DNA from: Trissonchulus latispiculum
Lineage: Eukaryota > Nematoda > Enoplea > Enoplida > Ironidae
Length of the DNA: 64,000 nucleotides
Assembly: GCA_030248195.1 (NCBI GenBank)
Contig: JASAND010027809.1
Span: forward strand, 38,569 to 102,568
Direction of reading: 5' to 3'
Shown here piece by piece: positions 11,228 through 22,734 of this stretch (positions are counted from its first letter, which is position 1; each line of letters begins with the position of its first letter). The translations under genes were made by a program, and so were the position numbers. The notes below the pieces were generated by a model that had not been told where the DNA came from, did no database searches, and saw only the letters and a program-made list of their open reading frames with translations.

Positions 11228-13560
11228 GTGTAATTAAACTCGAAAACTTGATTGCCAACATGTTTCTGAGCCCAGAATAAGGTCAATATTGAGTTTAGAA
11301 GTCCATAAAACCGTTATAAACGTGTATTTCTCGAGATAATAAACACGTTAAGCAAAAAATTTGGACTTTTTTGAAAAATTTTGCAAAATTTACCCTAAAA
11401 ATGCCCAAATTTTGGCCAATTTTCGCGACTACCAACCCCCCCCCCCAGTTCGGGCGGCCCCCGAAAATTTCTGGGGGAGGGGTTGGAAAAATGGCTGGGG
11501 GGCATAGGTGTACCACCTGTTTGGGTTGGGGGGGAGTAGAAGGTCCAAATTTGGCTCGGGGGACCCCACCAAAATCCGCAATTTGGGGAAGGGGGACCCC
11601 CCCTAAACTGTACCCAAGTTTTTTTGGCTACAAATGCTCCTTTTTCGTTTCGATGTACAGTATATACAAAGCATACTCAAAAGCTTCTGTCGATAGTTTT
11701 CACTTTTCGAATGCGAAAATAGGGCTTGAAAATTGACAAATTTGTGCTAAAATATGCCTAAATTAGCCCAGATTGTGGTTTATAATTGCGTATATTACCT
11801 TTTAATTGCTATAAATAACCATCTTTAGCTCTTTATATGTGATTTATATATAGCCAATTTTTCGAATTTTACTCAAAAATTTTTAGAAATTGCAAAAAAT
11901 TTTTTCAAAAATTTTGCATTTTTTACCTGGTTTGGACCCAATTTTAGGGGGGTTTGACGTTTGAGCTCGGCTTGGGGGGGGAGTAGTTGAGGTCGGGTAG
12001 GGGGGGAGGGGGTCTGGCCTCTCCGTGGGGAGGTATCACCATAGGTGTGTTGGGGGGGTGGGGGGACCCCTCCCCCCAAATGGAGGGGTCGCCAACCCCC
12101 CCCCCTAAAAATTTTTTCCTACCCCTCCCCCAAATCGATTTTTTCAGACCCCTCCCCCTAAACATTTTTAAACCCCTACCTAAAATTTTAAAAATCTTTA
12201 GCTAATAATTCGAAATTTTTCCAAAAAATTTCAAAACTTAGCGAAAAATTGCTAGAATTCGTTTAATTAAGCTAAAAATCGTGAAAAATAGCTGTAAATT
12301 GAGAATATTTTTCAATCGACTTTTTTCGAAATTTTTCGCCGACCCCCCCCCCTAGAAAATTTTTCTTACCCCTCCCCCCAAATCGACTTTTTGCTACCCC
12401 CCTCCCTACTTTTTTCTGAACCCCCACCCCCACTTTTTTCGCCAGCCACACCTATGAGTCTCACAGTTGGCAAACTGTAGCCTGGTTCACCTATGCTGGG
12501 GGGGTTGGAAAAAAGGCTGGGGGGGTTACCTCCCCCCCCCAATTACACCTATGGTAACCCCCCAGCCATTTTTCCACCCCCCCCCAGAAATTTTTGGGGG
12601 CCCCGGCTAAATTTGGATAACTCTGGTTCCAAAAAGGGCCGGGGGCACAGGCATAGATGTACAGTTTGCCCCCCCCTGAGAGACACCCCATCGGTATAAT
12701 TGGGGGGGGGGGGGTTGGGGTTAACCCCCCAGCCATTTTTCCAAATCCCCCCAAAAAATTTTGGGGCCCCCCGCCCCCCCCCCTAACTGGGGGGGGGGGC
12801 GTTTATCGCGCCTTAACTGGGCAAAATTTGGGTATTTTTAGGGTAAATTTTGCACAAATACTCAAAAAAGTGCAAATGTTTGGCTTGACGTGTTTATTAT
12901 CGCAAGAACTTAACGTTTATAACGGTTTTATGGACTTCTAGACTCAATATTTGCCTTATTCTGGACTCAGAAACATGTTGGCAATCAAGTTTTCGAGTTT
13001 AAAACACTGTCTAATGTTAACATTACTTAATGATTTCATGTTTTTCGGCATTAGCAATGACTGAAAATGCGATTTTTATCATAAAAATAGAAAAATTTGG
13101 GGGGTCTAAAAGGGCCCCCCAAAATTCCGGGGGAGGGCCCCCCAACCCAAATCCGCGTTACACCTATGCCTGGGGGCATAGGTGTGGCTCGGCAAAAAAT
13201 CTGGGGGGGTTCCGACGGAGGGTGGGGGGACCCCCTCTAAATTTTCGATTTTATGCCATTTTTAGCCACTTTTTGGCCAAAAATCTGGGGGGGGTCGCCA
13301 AAATTTGTCGGTTTGGTGGGGGCCCCCCACCCCCCCCCTAACACACCTATGGCTGGGGGGGGAGGAACCCCTCAAAACGGCTGAAACTGCGATTTTCGGC
13401 ATAAAAAATGATTGTTGGAGGAGCCTCCCCCACCACAAATCTCCGTTTTATACACCTATGGTCCCACCCATTGATGGGGGGCCTCACCAAAATGGGTGGG
13501 GGCATATTTCTAGAAATTTTTTCGAAGTTTTTTTGGGTTTTTTGTGTACAAACTGCTAAA
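11228..13560. repeat. G/C-run repeat cluster (family D and relatives)
   Basis: Several broken copies of one repeat lie in opposite orientations (forward ~11228-11600, inverted ~12790-13100). Diagnostic blocks are AACTTGATTGCCAACATG, a run like AAATTTACCCTAAAAATG, and stretches of G or C up to 13 long. The motif CATAGGTGTGGC, or its complement, recurs at ~11508, 12448, 13163 and 13341 and is probably a family terminus, but I could not pair complete ends. Open frames here are Pro/Gly artefacts of the homopolymer runs. Confidence 0.65.
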
Positions 13561-14992
13561 AATCGCTAAGAATGACTGATTTTAGGTGTTTTTTAAGCTA
13601 AAATAGCGAAAATGTTTTGAAAATTTAGTGTAAAAATGGTAAAATTCGGCAATTTTTGGGGTTATGGGTGGGAGGTCGGATTTTATGTGGAGGAAACGAA
13701 ACTGAGGAACTGCATACCCAAAGTGGCTGTAGAGTGCTCTGGTGAGATAGGGTGGTGTCTTAGACGATTTTGTGTCAAAAATAAAATTTTTCAAATGGTG
13801 GTGGTCAAATACAAATTGGGTATCAAATGAAAGTCGGGCGGGCTCATATGGTCGGCCGTTGCAACTTCATTCTTTTACAACCCCACTCTCATAGGAATTT
13901 GTTCTGAAAGTTTCAGACATTTTGGATTACCTTCGCGATAGTTGTCATCAAAAATGCGGGAACTAATACCACACCATACGTATATATAAGTTACAAAGGA
14001 GATGTTCCGATGCTCCACATTGGCATTTTTTCAATTTTCACTCGGTCACCCACCGTAAGTTATCTAGGACCTAAATTAAAAAAGGGGCTCCTCCATAGTG
14101 TGTAGTTTCAGATAATTTGTGTGTTTAAAATTTTATTGAGGTAGCTCGTATTGAGCGGGCGCAAACGGATTTATAAGTTTAGCCCAAAAATGCATTTTCC
14201 CGAGTTTGGCGGCGCTGTGGAGGGGGGCCCCGCAGTTTGAATCGTGCGTTTACACCCCACATTTGGGCTACCCAAGGCCAATACCCCTTGGGTTTCTAAT
14301 GGATGCCGGTAGTGAGAGATCTGGCAGCTATAGAGGTCGGGGGGAAAACCAACCCGCAAGTGTGGTGGGGGAAAATCACCCCCCCCCCACGCTTGGGCGA
14401 TAGGGGCGAGCTAGCGGGGTCAAATTTGCATGCAAGTTAGTAGGTCCATCCCTCCTACCAGTACCACACAAAACTTGAGCTAAATCGCGCCATTTTTGAC
14501 CATTTTTTTTACATTATATTATTTTGAAAATTTAGGCATTTTCGACCCACATAAAATCTAAAATTAACCTATTTTTGAAGGACTGTGGTAAATTTTCCAT
14601 AGCAGTTAGGCAATAAGTTTTAATAGTTTCTATGAGAACAGCATGTGCTCTTTCCGAAAATGTCAGTTTCGACTTGCTGCGACGCTTGGCAAACTGCAAG
14701 CAGAATTTTTCCACAATGACAAAAAACTAGAAACCAATTTCTGTTTTGCTGCCAAACTCGCCACAGTGGTTCTTAAATGCTCAATGGTCGTCCACACAGT
14801 AATTTTAATGCACGTGAACAGCTCAAAATTGCATTTGGACTTCACAATTTTTCGCTAGCCGGTAAAAACCTGATAATATGTCGCTATAATATGAGTGTGC
14901 TTAACTGTAAACCAAGGCTGCGCATTTTATGTGCACAACAAATTGTACGTGTCGAGTTTAGTAAGTGTGCAAAGTTTCTTCTCCGTACGTCT
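13561..14992. other. Non-coding stretch, no gene seen
   Basis: Moderately A/T-rich with a few C-runs (about 14380). Short open frames have no recognisable motif. No paired termini found. Confidence 0.45.
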
Positions 14993-15374
14993 CTGGGCTT
15001 TTTCTAGGCGAAAAAAGTGGCGGTGGGGAGAGTGGGGGGAGCCCCCCGCCCCCACTAGTGGGGGGGGGCCCAAAAGGGGGGGGGGAATCCAAAGTGGTCT
15101 AAAATCGCTAAAAATGCAGTAAAAGTATCCTGTTTTCTACACTGCTATAACTATGCTAAAAAGTGCTCAAAAATCGAGTTTGCGTACCAAAATAGACGAT
15201 TTTTGAGAAAACATTCCGGCGAAGCCGGAAAATTTTTGAGATTTTTGACCAAAAATCTTTAAAATTTGGCATTTTCTGGGTACCTTATGGTGAGTGGGGG
15301 GGAGCCCAAAAAAGTGGGGGTGTTGCCGAGTGGGGGGGAAGGGGTCGAGTGGGGGGGCCATTAAAAAAGCCCAG
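14993..15374. repeat. Repeat family F, copy 1
   Basis: Begins CTGGGCTTTTTCTAGGCG and ends AAAAAAGCCCAG, giving a short inverted pair CTGGGCTTTTT. Contains G-runs and a CCGGCGAAGCCGG mini-hairpin (15216-15228). Related blocks occur inverted at 32330-32690 (PEX3 intron) and near 58905-59170. A target duplication is not clear. Confidence 0.5.
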
Positions 15375-16788
15375 CCTCTTCCCGTTTAAACGTTGCCCCA
15401 AAAACTGCTTACGAGAGTGTTTTCCGGTTTCTCTGCTTGTACGTTTCAGAGGTGTTTTGTAGGCGACAGAGATTTGTAGAGAGTCGTAGAAACATTTTTG
15501 CCTATCAAAACCATATTCTTGGAGTATATATATACGCAACAAAAATAATATAGGGTATTTTTCATGCTTCGCGGGGGCGGAAAAATTTTTGGCAGGGCGC
15601 CAAAGTCGGCAAAAAATAGCTAAAATGAGCTAAAAGTATGCTTAACACTACCAGTAATAAGTCAGACTGCGCTCTATATTGGGCTAAACTAATTATTCGC
15701 CGTAATACTAGACATATATATTGGGGTTCTTCAATCTTTAATTAGTTTTTGGATGTACGATTTTTCGGTTACTGGCCCGCCAAAGTTGGTGAATTGTGGG
15801 TCCGACTTTGAACTTAGTTTTTCGCTTATTTTTCAAGATAGACTTCTCACACAGGGTTTTTGAAGATCGGGACTGTGTCCACCTTGTGTCCAGCTAATTT
15901 TATTTGTGTCCAGCTAAGAAAATTTGTGTCTGGACACACTCCTGCACAAACTCCATAAGTTAGCTACAGTTTGATAAAATTTTAGAAAATTTGACATCGA
16001 TAACTTATTTTTTCGACACTTTTAAGCGACCTCCAAAAATTGGATGGTCCTGATTTCCGCATTCTTACTAAAACCAGGCTTTGCTTTAGGTTTGCATGAA
16101 AAGTTCCTGTCTAACACATTCTAACAATTGGAATAACTAATCAAGGATTTATATATTACAACAACGACTATTCCTATTACATACCTCATAAATTAATAGC
16201 GAACGTGCGCTATGCAGATTAATTCCTGAGGAAGTCTAATTTTGAAAATGTTCTCCAACCAATTAGGAATGGGTAGCTGTAGGCGAATGTACTGACTTCA
16301 ATGGTTTGTCCAGCTTGCCGTCACATAAAAGTGTGGGGGTGACTCTCTGGTTTAAACCTTCCTCCTTTCAATCTAGATAACCCCGACGCAGTCGGAGTTG
16401 GTGGCCTTGGTTGTCTCTGTGGAGAGGTATCGCTTCAGCTGAACAGCTACCGGGTGGGAAGTGGGTCTAGAGCTCACGGTGAATCGATGTAGGCTTTGTC
16501 CCTTGCTCAAGAGGATGTAAGCAAGCTATCGGCGTCATAAACCATTCGGCTTCCTATTTTAAATTGAACCAATATATGAAATCTGGCGCCACTGAAAAAA
16601 TTATGGAAGAGTTGTCTTCAACCCTGATTTTTGGTGTTCTGATTGGGGCACACTCGTCTCCTGGGGTGTAGGTGCCGTTTCCGTGGAGGGATCGCCCCAC
16701 TCCATGTATATAATATGTCTAGTAAAAAGTCAGTATATATTTATATGCCTGTAGTGGTGTATTTTAGATTCTGTACGATTTAGTTCTG
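15375..16788. other. Region upstream of TSR2, no gene recognised
   Basis: Up to about 16340 I see nothing structured. The part 16340-16740 has a more balanced, gene-like composition (for example around ACCGGGTGGGAAGTGG and CGTGGAGGGATCGCCCC) but no long open frame. It could be a non-coding RNA, a 5' leader or an old repeat; I cannot tell which. Confidence 0.35.
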
Positions 16789-17370
16789 ATGACTGACGCT
16801 GACGGCGCTAAATCTCACCCCGCTGAGGGGGCATCCGATTTGTCACCTCGTCCCAGCTTTTCTGATGTTGTGCTGATTTTGTTGGAATCCTGGCCAGCTC
16901 TGATCTACGCCGTCAGATCCGGTCTGGGCGGAGTCTACAGTCTTGAAAAGATGGCCTGGCTTCATCAGGTCCTGGTTGAATTTTTTGCCAAAAATGAGGC
17001 CCTTCAGGCGGACGAGGTGGAGGAATTTTTGGGCGAAATTTTAAACAATGAATTTGATCTTCTGGTGGAAGACGGGAGTTTAAGCCTACTGTCGCGTGAC
17101 CTGTGTTCCAGCTTCGGGCACATTGCAGCGGGACGCTTCGAGTCGTTGCAGCGGTTGCTGTCAAAGTTGCCTAAACAGGACGCCATTCTGTCTAGCATTG
17201 CTGCCAGTCGTGTTGAAGATGACGATAGCCAGACTGCCTTCTCTGATAAAGAGACCCTTCATACGGTGGAGAGGGTCGTTTTTAATGAGCCTAAACCGAC
17301 GAAGGAGAAAACAACCTCAGACGTTGACGAGGATGGGTGGCAAACTGTAACTCGTAAAAAGAAATCATAG
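16789..17370 (+). CDS. TSR2: Pre-rRNA-processing protein TSR2
   Basis: A 193-residue intronless ORF, close to the usual length of animal TSR2 (~190). TSR2 is the chaperone (escortin) for ribosomal protein eS26 and acts in 18S rRNA maturation and 40S assembly. An N-terminal helical domain (about residues 22-115) includes FSDVVLILLESWPAL, a Trp-containing helix MAWLHQVLVEFF and the acidic stretch DEVEEFLGEILNNEFDLLVEDGS. A variable acidic linker follows, then the family's signature tail DEDGWQTVTRKKKS at the very C-terminus. Start ATG 16789 is chosen because the conserved domain follows it closely; no earlier in-frame ATG is evident. Stop is TAG. A polyadenylation signal follows 26 bp later. 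The complete, uninterrupted frame suggests a functional gene. Confidence 0.9.
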   Translation: MTDADGAKSHPAEGASDLSPRPSFSDVVLILLESWPALIYAVRSGLGGVYSLEKMAWLHQVLVEFFAKNEALQADEVEEFLGEILNNEFDLLVEDGSLSLLSRDLCSSFGHIAAGRFESLQRLLSKLPKQDAILSSIAASRVEDDDSQTAFSDKETLHTVERVVFNEPKPTKEKTTSDVDEDGWQTVTRKKKS

Positions 17371-17395
17371 TTTTGTTTGTTTTTGTTCAAATTTT

Positions 17396-17401
17396 AATAA
17401 A
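17396..17401 (+). terminator. Polyadenylation signal of TSR2
   Basis: AATAAA 26 bp after the TSR2 stop codon, followed by T/G-rich sequence, as expected for a 3' end. Confidence 0.7.
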
Positions 17402-18420
17402 GTACATTTATAATGTTCTAATATATTGTAGTGGGCACTGTTTTGTAGTCGGTTAGTTTGATTTTTTGGCAGACAATTGCTTAAAGTTTATGTATATATA
17501 TATATTTATCAGTTTTCAGGCAGGGGAGACATATTATTTGTTTGATCCACACTATATACTTTAAATTTATATGTGAGAAACTTAGATAACCTTGGTTGGT
17601 TTTCCAGGTGAGAGATTAGATTTTTTAGTTCTGTGAAGCATGATGATGCTGATTGCTTCCGGCCGTTAATGATATCCATGGGCCCGGACGGCAGTTAGCT
17701 GGCCGCTTAATACCCTGAGATGATAACCTGCACCGGAGAGGACCAGAGGACGTCCATGGAGGGGTCAGGTACGTACCGCTAGCGGGCGGCATCCCCCCCC
17801 CCCTTTGTCAGAATAGGACGGCATGTCGTAGATCATTTGTGGCCCCGGGACAGAACATACTGTCAGACGAAACTGTCTCCCGGATCCTGTGTTTATATCA
17901 GTTGCGAATTAGACTAAACCTCCCAATTCGAAGTTGTGACTGGATGGAGCGTTCCAAGCGACTAATGGTTAGCCTCTAGGCGTTGAAGGGGTGGAGGAGG
18001 AATAAAGTCCTGGCGGTCAGACTTAAGGGTGGGTCTCCAGCTCTGAGGAGACCCCGCAGTTGGTTCTGGGCCACAGGAAGGTCAGCAGCACTATCCGTCA
18101 GGTATAAGCTGGAACCTGATTTTGCCGTCTGATGCACACAGTAGTGTGTAGTCCGAACCGGCCGGCCCAGCTCCACAGTGGGCCTGCCGGTCAAGTACGG
18201 GACAATGACAGTTTCTGCGGATTATCTCAGTGCTTCCTTGCTAACATTTGCCTTGAAAGGTGTCAAATATATTTTACTTTACTTTGGATAGCCTGTGAAA
18301 AGTGGCACCGACCGGCATCGTGGGCTGCGTGGCCCACGAAAATTCAGACCGGTGACCAACACTACCACACAGTGTTTTCCGACAACGGCTTGATTGTCTA
18401 GGATCCAGATTAGTCGGATA
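17402..18420. other. Intergenic, no gene recognised
   Basis: T-rich downstream flank of TSR2, then from ~17640 a more GC-balanced stretch with a C-run at 17791. Short frames lack recognisable motifs. Confidence 0.4.
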
Positions 18421-18428
18421 GTCCTAGA

Positions 18429-19136
18429 TAGAGACCTTCACGGGCCTGAATTTTCAGGCGCGGCCCGTAAAAATTTCTCCTCAGCCCGGCCCGTTTGAAA
18501 ATTTTTCGCCTGGCCCGCTCCAACTTAGGCCCGGCCCGGCCCGTAAGCTCACACGTTTGGCCCGGCCCGGGCCCGTTTTTACTAATTTTTTCGCCGTTGG
18601 CAAAAATAAAATACGTGATCAAATTGCACAATTTTATTCGTCATTGCAGATACCATTTTTAAGCGATATCTCGTATCATGTTTATTTTGAGCGATTAAGA
18701 ACAGTCAACGGTTCAGTTTTTGGTTGTGGGAAAGAATTCGCTGACCAGTATCGTTGATTCAAATATAACATGGATTTATCAAATTTATCAAATTCTAGCC
18801 GAAAATTACGTTATATTAAACGCAAATAAGCTAACTGCATACGCTAGTAACTCTGAAAGAGAAAGGAAATTAAGTAAGATCAAAGTTGAAAACCAATGAT
18901 TATATAGTCAAAATTAATTTTGGAAAGAATGAAAAGAATAAAAATTTTCAATATAAGCTGTCAAGACTAAAAACAGACAAAACTTTCGAGTTAAAATACC
19001 AGGCCCGGCCCGCTTTGGTACTTGGAAGCCTAAGCCTAAGGCCCGGCCCGGTCCGCACCCAAATTTTTCCTACCTCGGCCCGGCCCGTTTCACCTTAGGC
19101 CCGGGCCGGGCTTGCGGGCCTGAATGAAGGTTTCTA
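18429..19136. mobile_element. hAT-type element with CCGG-rich subterminal arrays
   Basis: Perfect 8-bp target duplication GTCCTAGA (18421-18428, 19137-19144). Ends TAGAGACCTTCA and TGAAGGTTTCTA. Both subterminal regions are packed with GGCCCGGCCCG-type repeats; the ~390-bp centre is A/T-rich and non-coding. 708 bp, non-autonomous. It belongs with 22735-23590, and the end at 53204 carries similar GC arrays. Confidence 0.88.
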
Positions 19137-19144
19137 GTCCTAGA

Positions 19145-19813
19145 CCCGCTAGGAACTGATATATACATCAATGACAGCTGCAGCAATGTCTGTTATAAGC
19201 TTCCAGTTAGATTTCATTATAGTGAATTGTGATTGAAGACCACGTCATTACTGGGGCAAACTTTGACCAAAATTTCCATATCTGTTCACGTGGTCGGCCG
19301 GCCTGACGGTCGCACTCCGATGCTAGTCCACGTTTATGCAGCTCAGTCGGCTCACAAAAATTTATCTACAGCTGTTATTTTACTTGATAATGTACTTGTT
19401 AATTTTGGGTAGCCGGATGTAGGTCCAAAGCAGATGGGCTACTCAATAAGAACAATAGTGAGAGTATATGTTTTTAGTTTCGTTTGGAGATGAACTAAAT
19501 CTTGAGTGTAGTTTCTGTTTTACTAGAATACATAGCTTGCTAGTTTATCCTGTATAGAACGGGTTTGTTTAGCGAGTTTACACACTACTGATTCTGTTTG
19601 TATAGTCTTTAACAGAGACTGGTCGTGCAGTCTGAAGCCAAATTCCACGTTTGTAGACTTCAAGATTGTATTAACTCTACACGGTTAAGGCTAGTTTAAA
19701 ACAAAGACGACAGATTACGTAAATATTGGCATGAAATCGGTTCATCTTTATTGTCAGAATTTGAGGAGGCTGTAGTTAGCTGCCTTTACTCCTGGCAGTA
19801 TTCAACACCGCTC
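19145..19813. other. Upstream flank of the secreted-protein gene
   Basis: No gene or paired termini recognised. May hold the promoter of the 19814 gene, but I see no clear TATA or initiator element that I would defend. Confidence 0.35.
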
Positions 19814-21655
19814 ATGGAAAATCTTAAATGGATAGTGTTATTTCTATTATGTGTGCCTCTATGTCTTTCTCATGACAAAGGTAAATGAAAATTTTATCCA
19901 ATATTTTGGATGGTTTCTGTGTGTCCGATGTAGTAGAATCTTTTGCTTTCGCCAGAAGCATTCGAAAAATAGATAAGAATTGATTCACAAATATGAAACT
20001 GACTGCCTTGTTAACCACATCAATTTTCTGAAAATTTTGACGAGCACCCGAACAAGATAACTCCTCAAGTGTAGAAGCAGTTTGTCTATCGAGTATTCTT
20101 TAACGGAACTCTTAGAGTTTAACTCTAATTATGGAAGATCTGTGAAAATCTTCGAATTTTTGAAAAAACGATTATATATGCCCTAACGTTAGAGTCGGGC
20201 CACTTTCTAACTGGGTGACCTAGCCAAGATCTTCCTATCAGTCCTGAATGTCCACCGCAACTTTCTCAGTTTTACCTTTTTGGTAATATTCAACGATTTT
20301 AAGCAATGTCCAGGTATTGAGTTTTTATTCTACTCTACACTACACTGCACCTGCACGGATTTGTCGACAGTCAAGTACAAGAGTTTATAATAGGAAGAGT
20401 AAGACTTCTCAGCTGAGTGCTTCCTTACTGTATTAAGCGGAGCTATGCTGGATCATTGAGGCAAATCTAAGGGCCTTTTCAAGAAAGGGTAGAGTAGAGT
20501 AGAGTACAGTAGAGTAGAGTGGAGTAGAGTAGAGTTAAAATTAACTACATTCATGAATGCACAGAGTTAATTTTGCGTGTTATAACTCTTTAGCCCTGCA
20601 GGGTTAAAAGCTGTAGAGTTAAAATGAGTTAAAAATAACCCCATGGTTTCATGAATAGAGTTAATTTTAACTCTGCTTAACCTGTGTGTTTTGCCTGGGG
20701 TAAAATTTCAATGGGAAATGCTTAGGAAGAGTTAAGCAGAGTTAAATTTGACCCTTTCGTGAAAAGGGTAGAGTTAAATTTAACTCCAAAGGTTCTTAAC
20801 TCTGCACGCGATTCTTGAAAAGGGCAGAGTTAAATTTGATTCCACAGATTTTTAACTCTGCACACGATTCTTGAAAAGAGAAGAGTTAAAGCGAATTAAT
20901 TTAAACTCTTTTGATGAATCCACGCGGAGTTAAAATTTTTAACTCTCTCTAACTCGCAGGGTTAAAATAAATTAACTCTTAACTCATTCTTGAAAAGGAT
21001 CGATTTTAACTCTACTCTACCCTTTCTTGAAAAGGCCCTAAGTGAGCTGGTTCCACCTCTGTCTCGGACACTAGTTTTTGTTTAAAACTGACGAAATTTC
21101 CAAACAAGTTGTATTCACTCTATCATTTGTACAAGCGTGCTTCTGTAATTTTGTTAGTTTCAAAGCAGGCATTCTTATTAGATTTTCCGCTACCATTACT
21201 TCCAAGTGACACCATTGCTGTTTAGCTAAACATTGTATATACATACAGAGCCTTCATACCCATATCAGAAAAACTGTTATCCTGTGCGAAAATAAGTGCT
21301 CTTTACATTTCAGCATAAATTATATCTTTCAGATGAAACCTCAGTTTCTGGCGAGAATAGCATTCTGCAAGTATTGCGTCCAGTAGAACGGGTTTCTCGA
21401 CAGGGTTATCATCAGCCTTATCAGCAGCAGCCGTACGGTGGTTACGGTCAAAACCAAGGCTACAACGGTTACAATAACTATGCACCAGCACCCGCCCCAG
21501 CTTACAATGGTTGGGGCCAACAGCCTGCGTACGGGCAGCAGCCAGCGTATGGTCAACAGCCAGCCTACGGACAGCAACCGGCCTACGGTCAGTACGGGCA
21601 GCAACCGGCATATCCAGGCTATCCAGCCCCGGCGCCGGCCAATGGTCAACACTGA
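19814..21655 (+). CDS. Small secreted Gln/Tyr/Pro/Gly-repeat protein, two exons
   Basis: Exon 1 (19814-19880) encodes [22 protein letters not shown], a classic signal peptide, and ends AAAG/GTAAATG (donor, phase 1). Exon 2 (21333-21655) follows TATATCTTTCAG. The split G+AT codon keeps the frame, giving 129 residues with stop TGA. A short acidic segment ([14 protein letters not shown]) and a possible basic cleavage site (RPVERVSRQ) precede a repeat domain rich in Gln, Tyr, Gly and Pro with about five GQQPAY units, ending in [13 protein letters not shown]. Such proteins are often extracellular matrix, adhesive, egg-shell or prion-like; which applies here is unknown. An alternative acceptor 20 bp upstream (21312) would break the frame. 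The 1452-bp intron contains a 3-bp-TSD MITE. I do not recognise the family. Confidence 0.7.
20471..21038. mobile_element. MITE with 3-bp TSD (PIF/Harbinger-like), in an intron
   Basis: TAA flanks both sides (20468-20470, 21039-21041). Termini GGGCCTTTTCAAGAAAGGG and complement. The interior is built from GAGTA and AGAGTTAAA short repeats in both orientations (AACTCT). TAA duplication and GGGCC-starting ends fit PIF/Harbinger. Sits inside the intron of the secreted-protein gene. Confidence 0.8.
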
Positions 21656-21666
21656 CCAGACGGTAA

Positions 21667-21752
21667 CTGACGAATAGGGTAAACGGATTAAACTCGTCTG
21701 TTAAGCTCCAGCTTAATCGGATGGTTTGATACCGTTTACCCTAACTCGTCAG
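21667..21752 (+). other. Strong stem-loop just after the stop codon
   Basis: CTGACGAATAGGGTAAACGG (21667-21686) pairs with CCGTTTACCCTAACTCGTCAG (21732-21752) with one or two mismatches. A second inverted repeat (TTAAGCT/AGCTTAA) forms the apical stem. It starts 11 bp after the stop of the secreted-protein gene, so it would lie in the 3' UTR. It may also be a tiny palindromic MITE. Confidence 0.6.
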
Positions 21753-21970
21753 ATAATCTTAGACAATTCGTTCAACGTTCATAAATGACGACTACATCAC
21801 AAACCAGAGCCCCTGGATGATGCTGGTCTGAGGCGAAGTTGGACGGATGTCTTTTGTTTACTTATTTTACTTGTTTGTATTTAATGTGTGTTTGTACATA
21901 TGTAGAGCAATAATTTTGTGTTTATTGTTAGTTGTATTTGTTCTTTCAGAAAGCAAGTGCATTCTTTGCC

Positions 21971-21976
21971 AATAAA
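21971..21976 (+). terminator. Polyadenylation signal of the secreted-protein gene
   Basis: AATAAA about 315 bp after the stop codon at 21655. It is the first such signal downstream on this strand. Confidence 0.55.
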
Positions 21977-22734
21977 GAAAATGAAAAATAGCATACTTTA
22001 TCACTTATGTTCATTACCATGAATACTATTAAGCAGAAAACATCATCTGCGCAATAACGGCTAACCCATTCACAACTGAGCATGCTCACTTCTTCACACG
22101 ATGCTTCATTCAGCGAAGAGACGGTATCATAGCGACAGTGTTGTCCACTCTTAGAAATGTTCCAGTAGAAACTGCATGAATCACTTATGATGGATGAAAA
22201 CCCAAAGTGGGGGGAGGGAGTTTAAAAACTATTGGAGGGGCTAAAGTTGTTCGAGATTAGACGGTAGTAAGGTTAGTTGGTCGAAATTTCTTGGTCTGTG
22301 CTCAGAACAAAGAGACGATCGATTCGTAACCAAATTCACCACTTTTGAAAACTCTGGTCGGCGACCATTTCTCATTTTCGTGTGTTAATGGTAGTCCCGA
22401 CAAACGTTTATGAATATGAACAATTTGTATATGAAATTATTGCGAAAATGTTAAACCGCGGTACTTTGGATTTATAAATTTAATTTAGGCCTCTAAAAGT
22501 TTTTAATTAATTTTGGAAAAGTTAAAATTTAACACGATTTTAGTATCAAGTCAAATATTAAATTTTTGAAAGATTTGAAATTAGTTGGAATTTCAGTCCT
22601 AAATTGAAATTCTAATTCAAAGGTTCCACAGCTTAACATTTTGCAATTTATTTCATTTATAAATAGTCAAGATTAATCACTAATCATAATAATTCGTCTT
22701 CACGTTTTTTAAGCGCACGCGAACAAGTGAAAAC

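Noticed and set aside
11295..13560. Several open frames rich in Pro, Gly and Trp on both strands
   Set aside because: They come from C- and G-runs in repeat family D; every frame is low complexity and both strands are open together.
16340..16740. A gene-like balanced stretch before TSR2 as a structural RNA
   Set aside because: I could not match it to any RNA family by eye or fold it into a known secondary structure, so it is left unassigned.
21303..21652. Two ~100-codon frames on the minus strand opposite the GQQPAY repeat
   Set aside because: Shadow frames of the repeat; only the plus strand offers a signal peptide exon and phase-matched splice sites.
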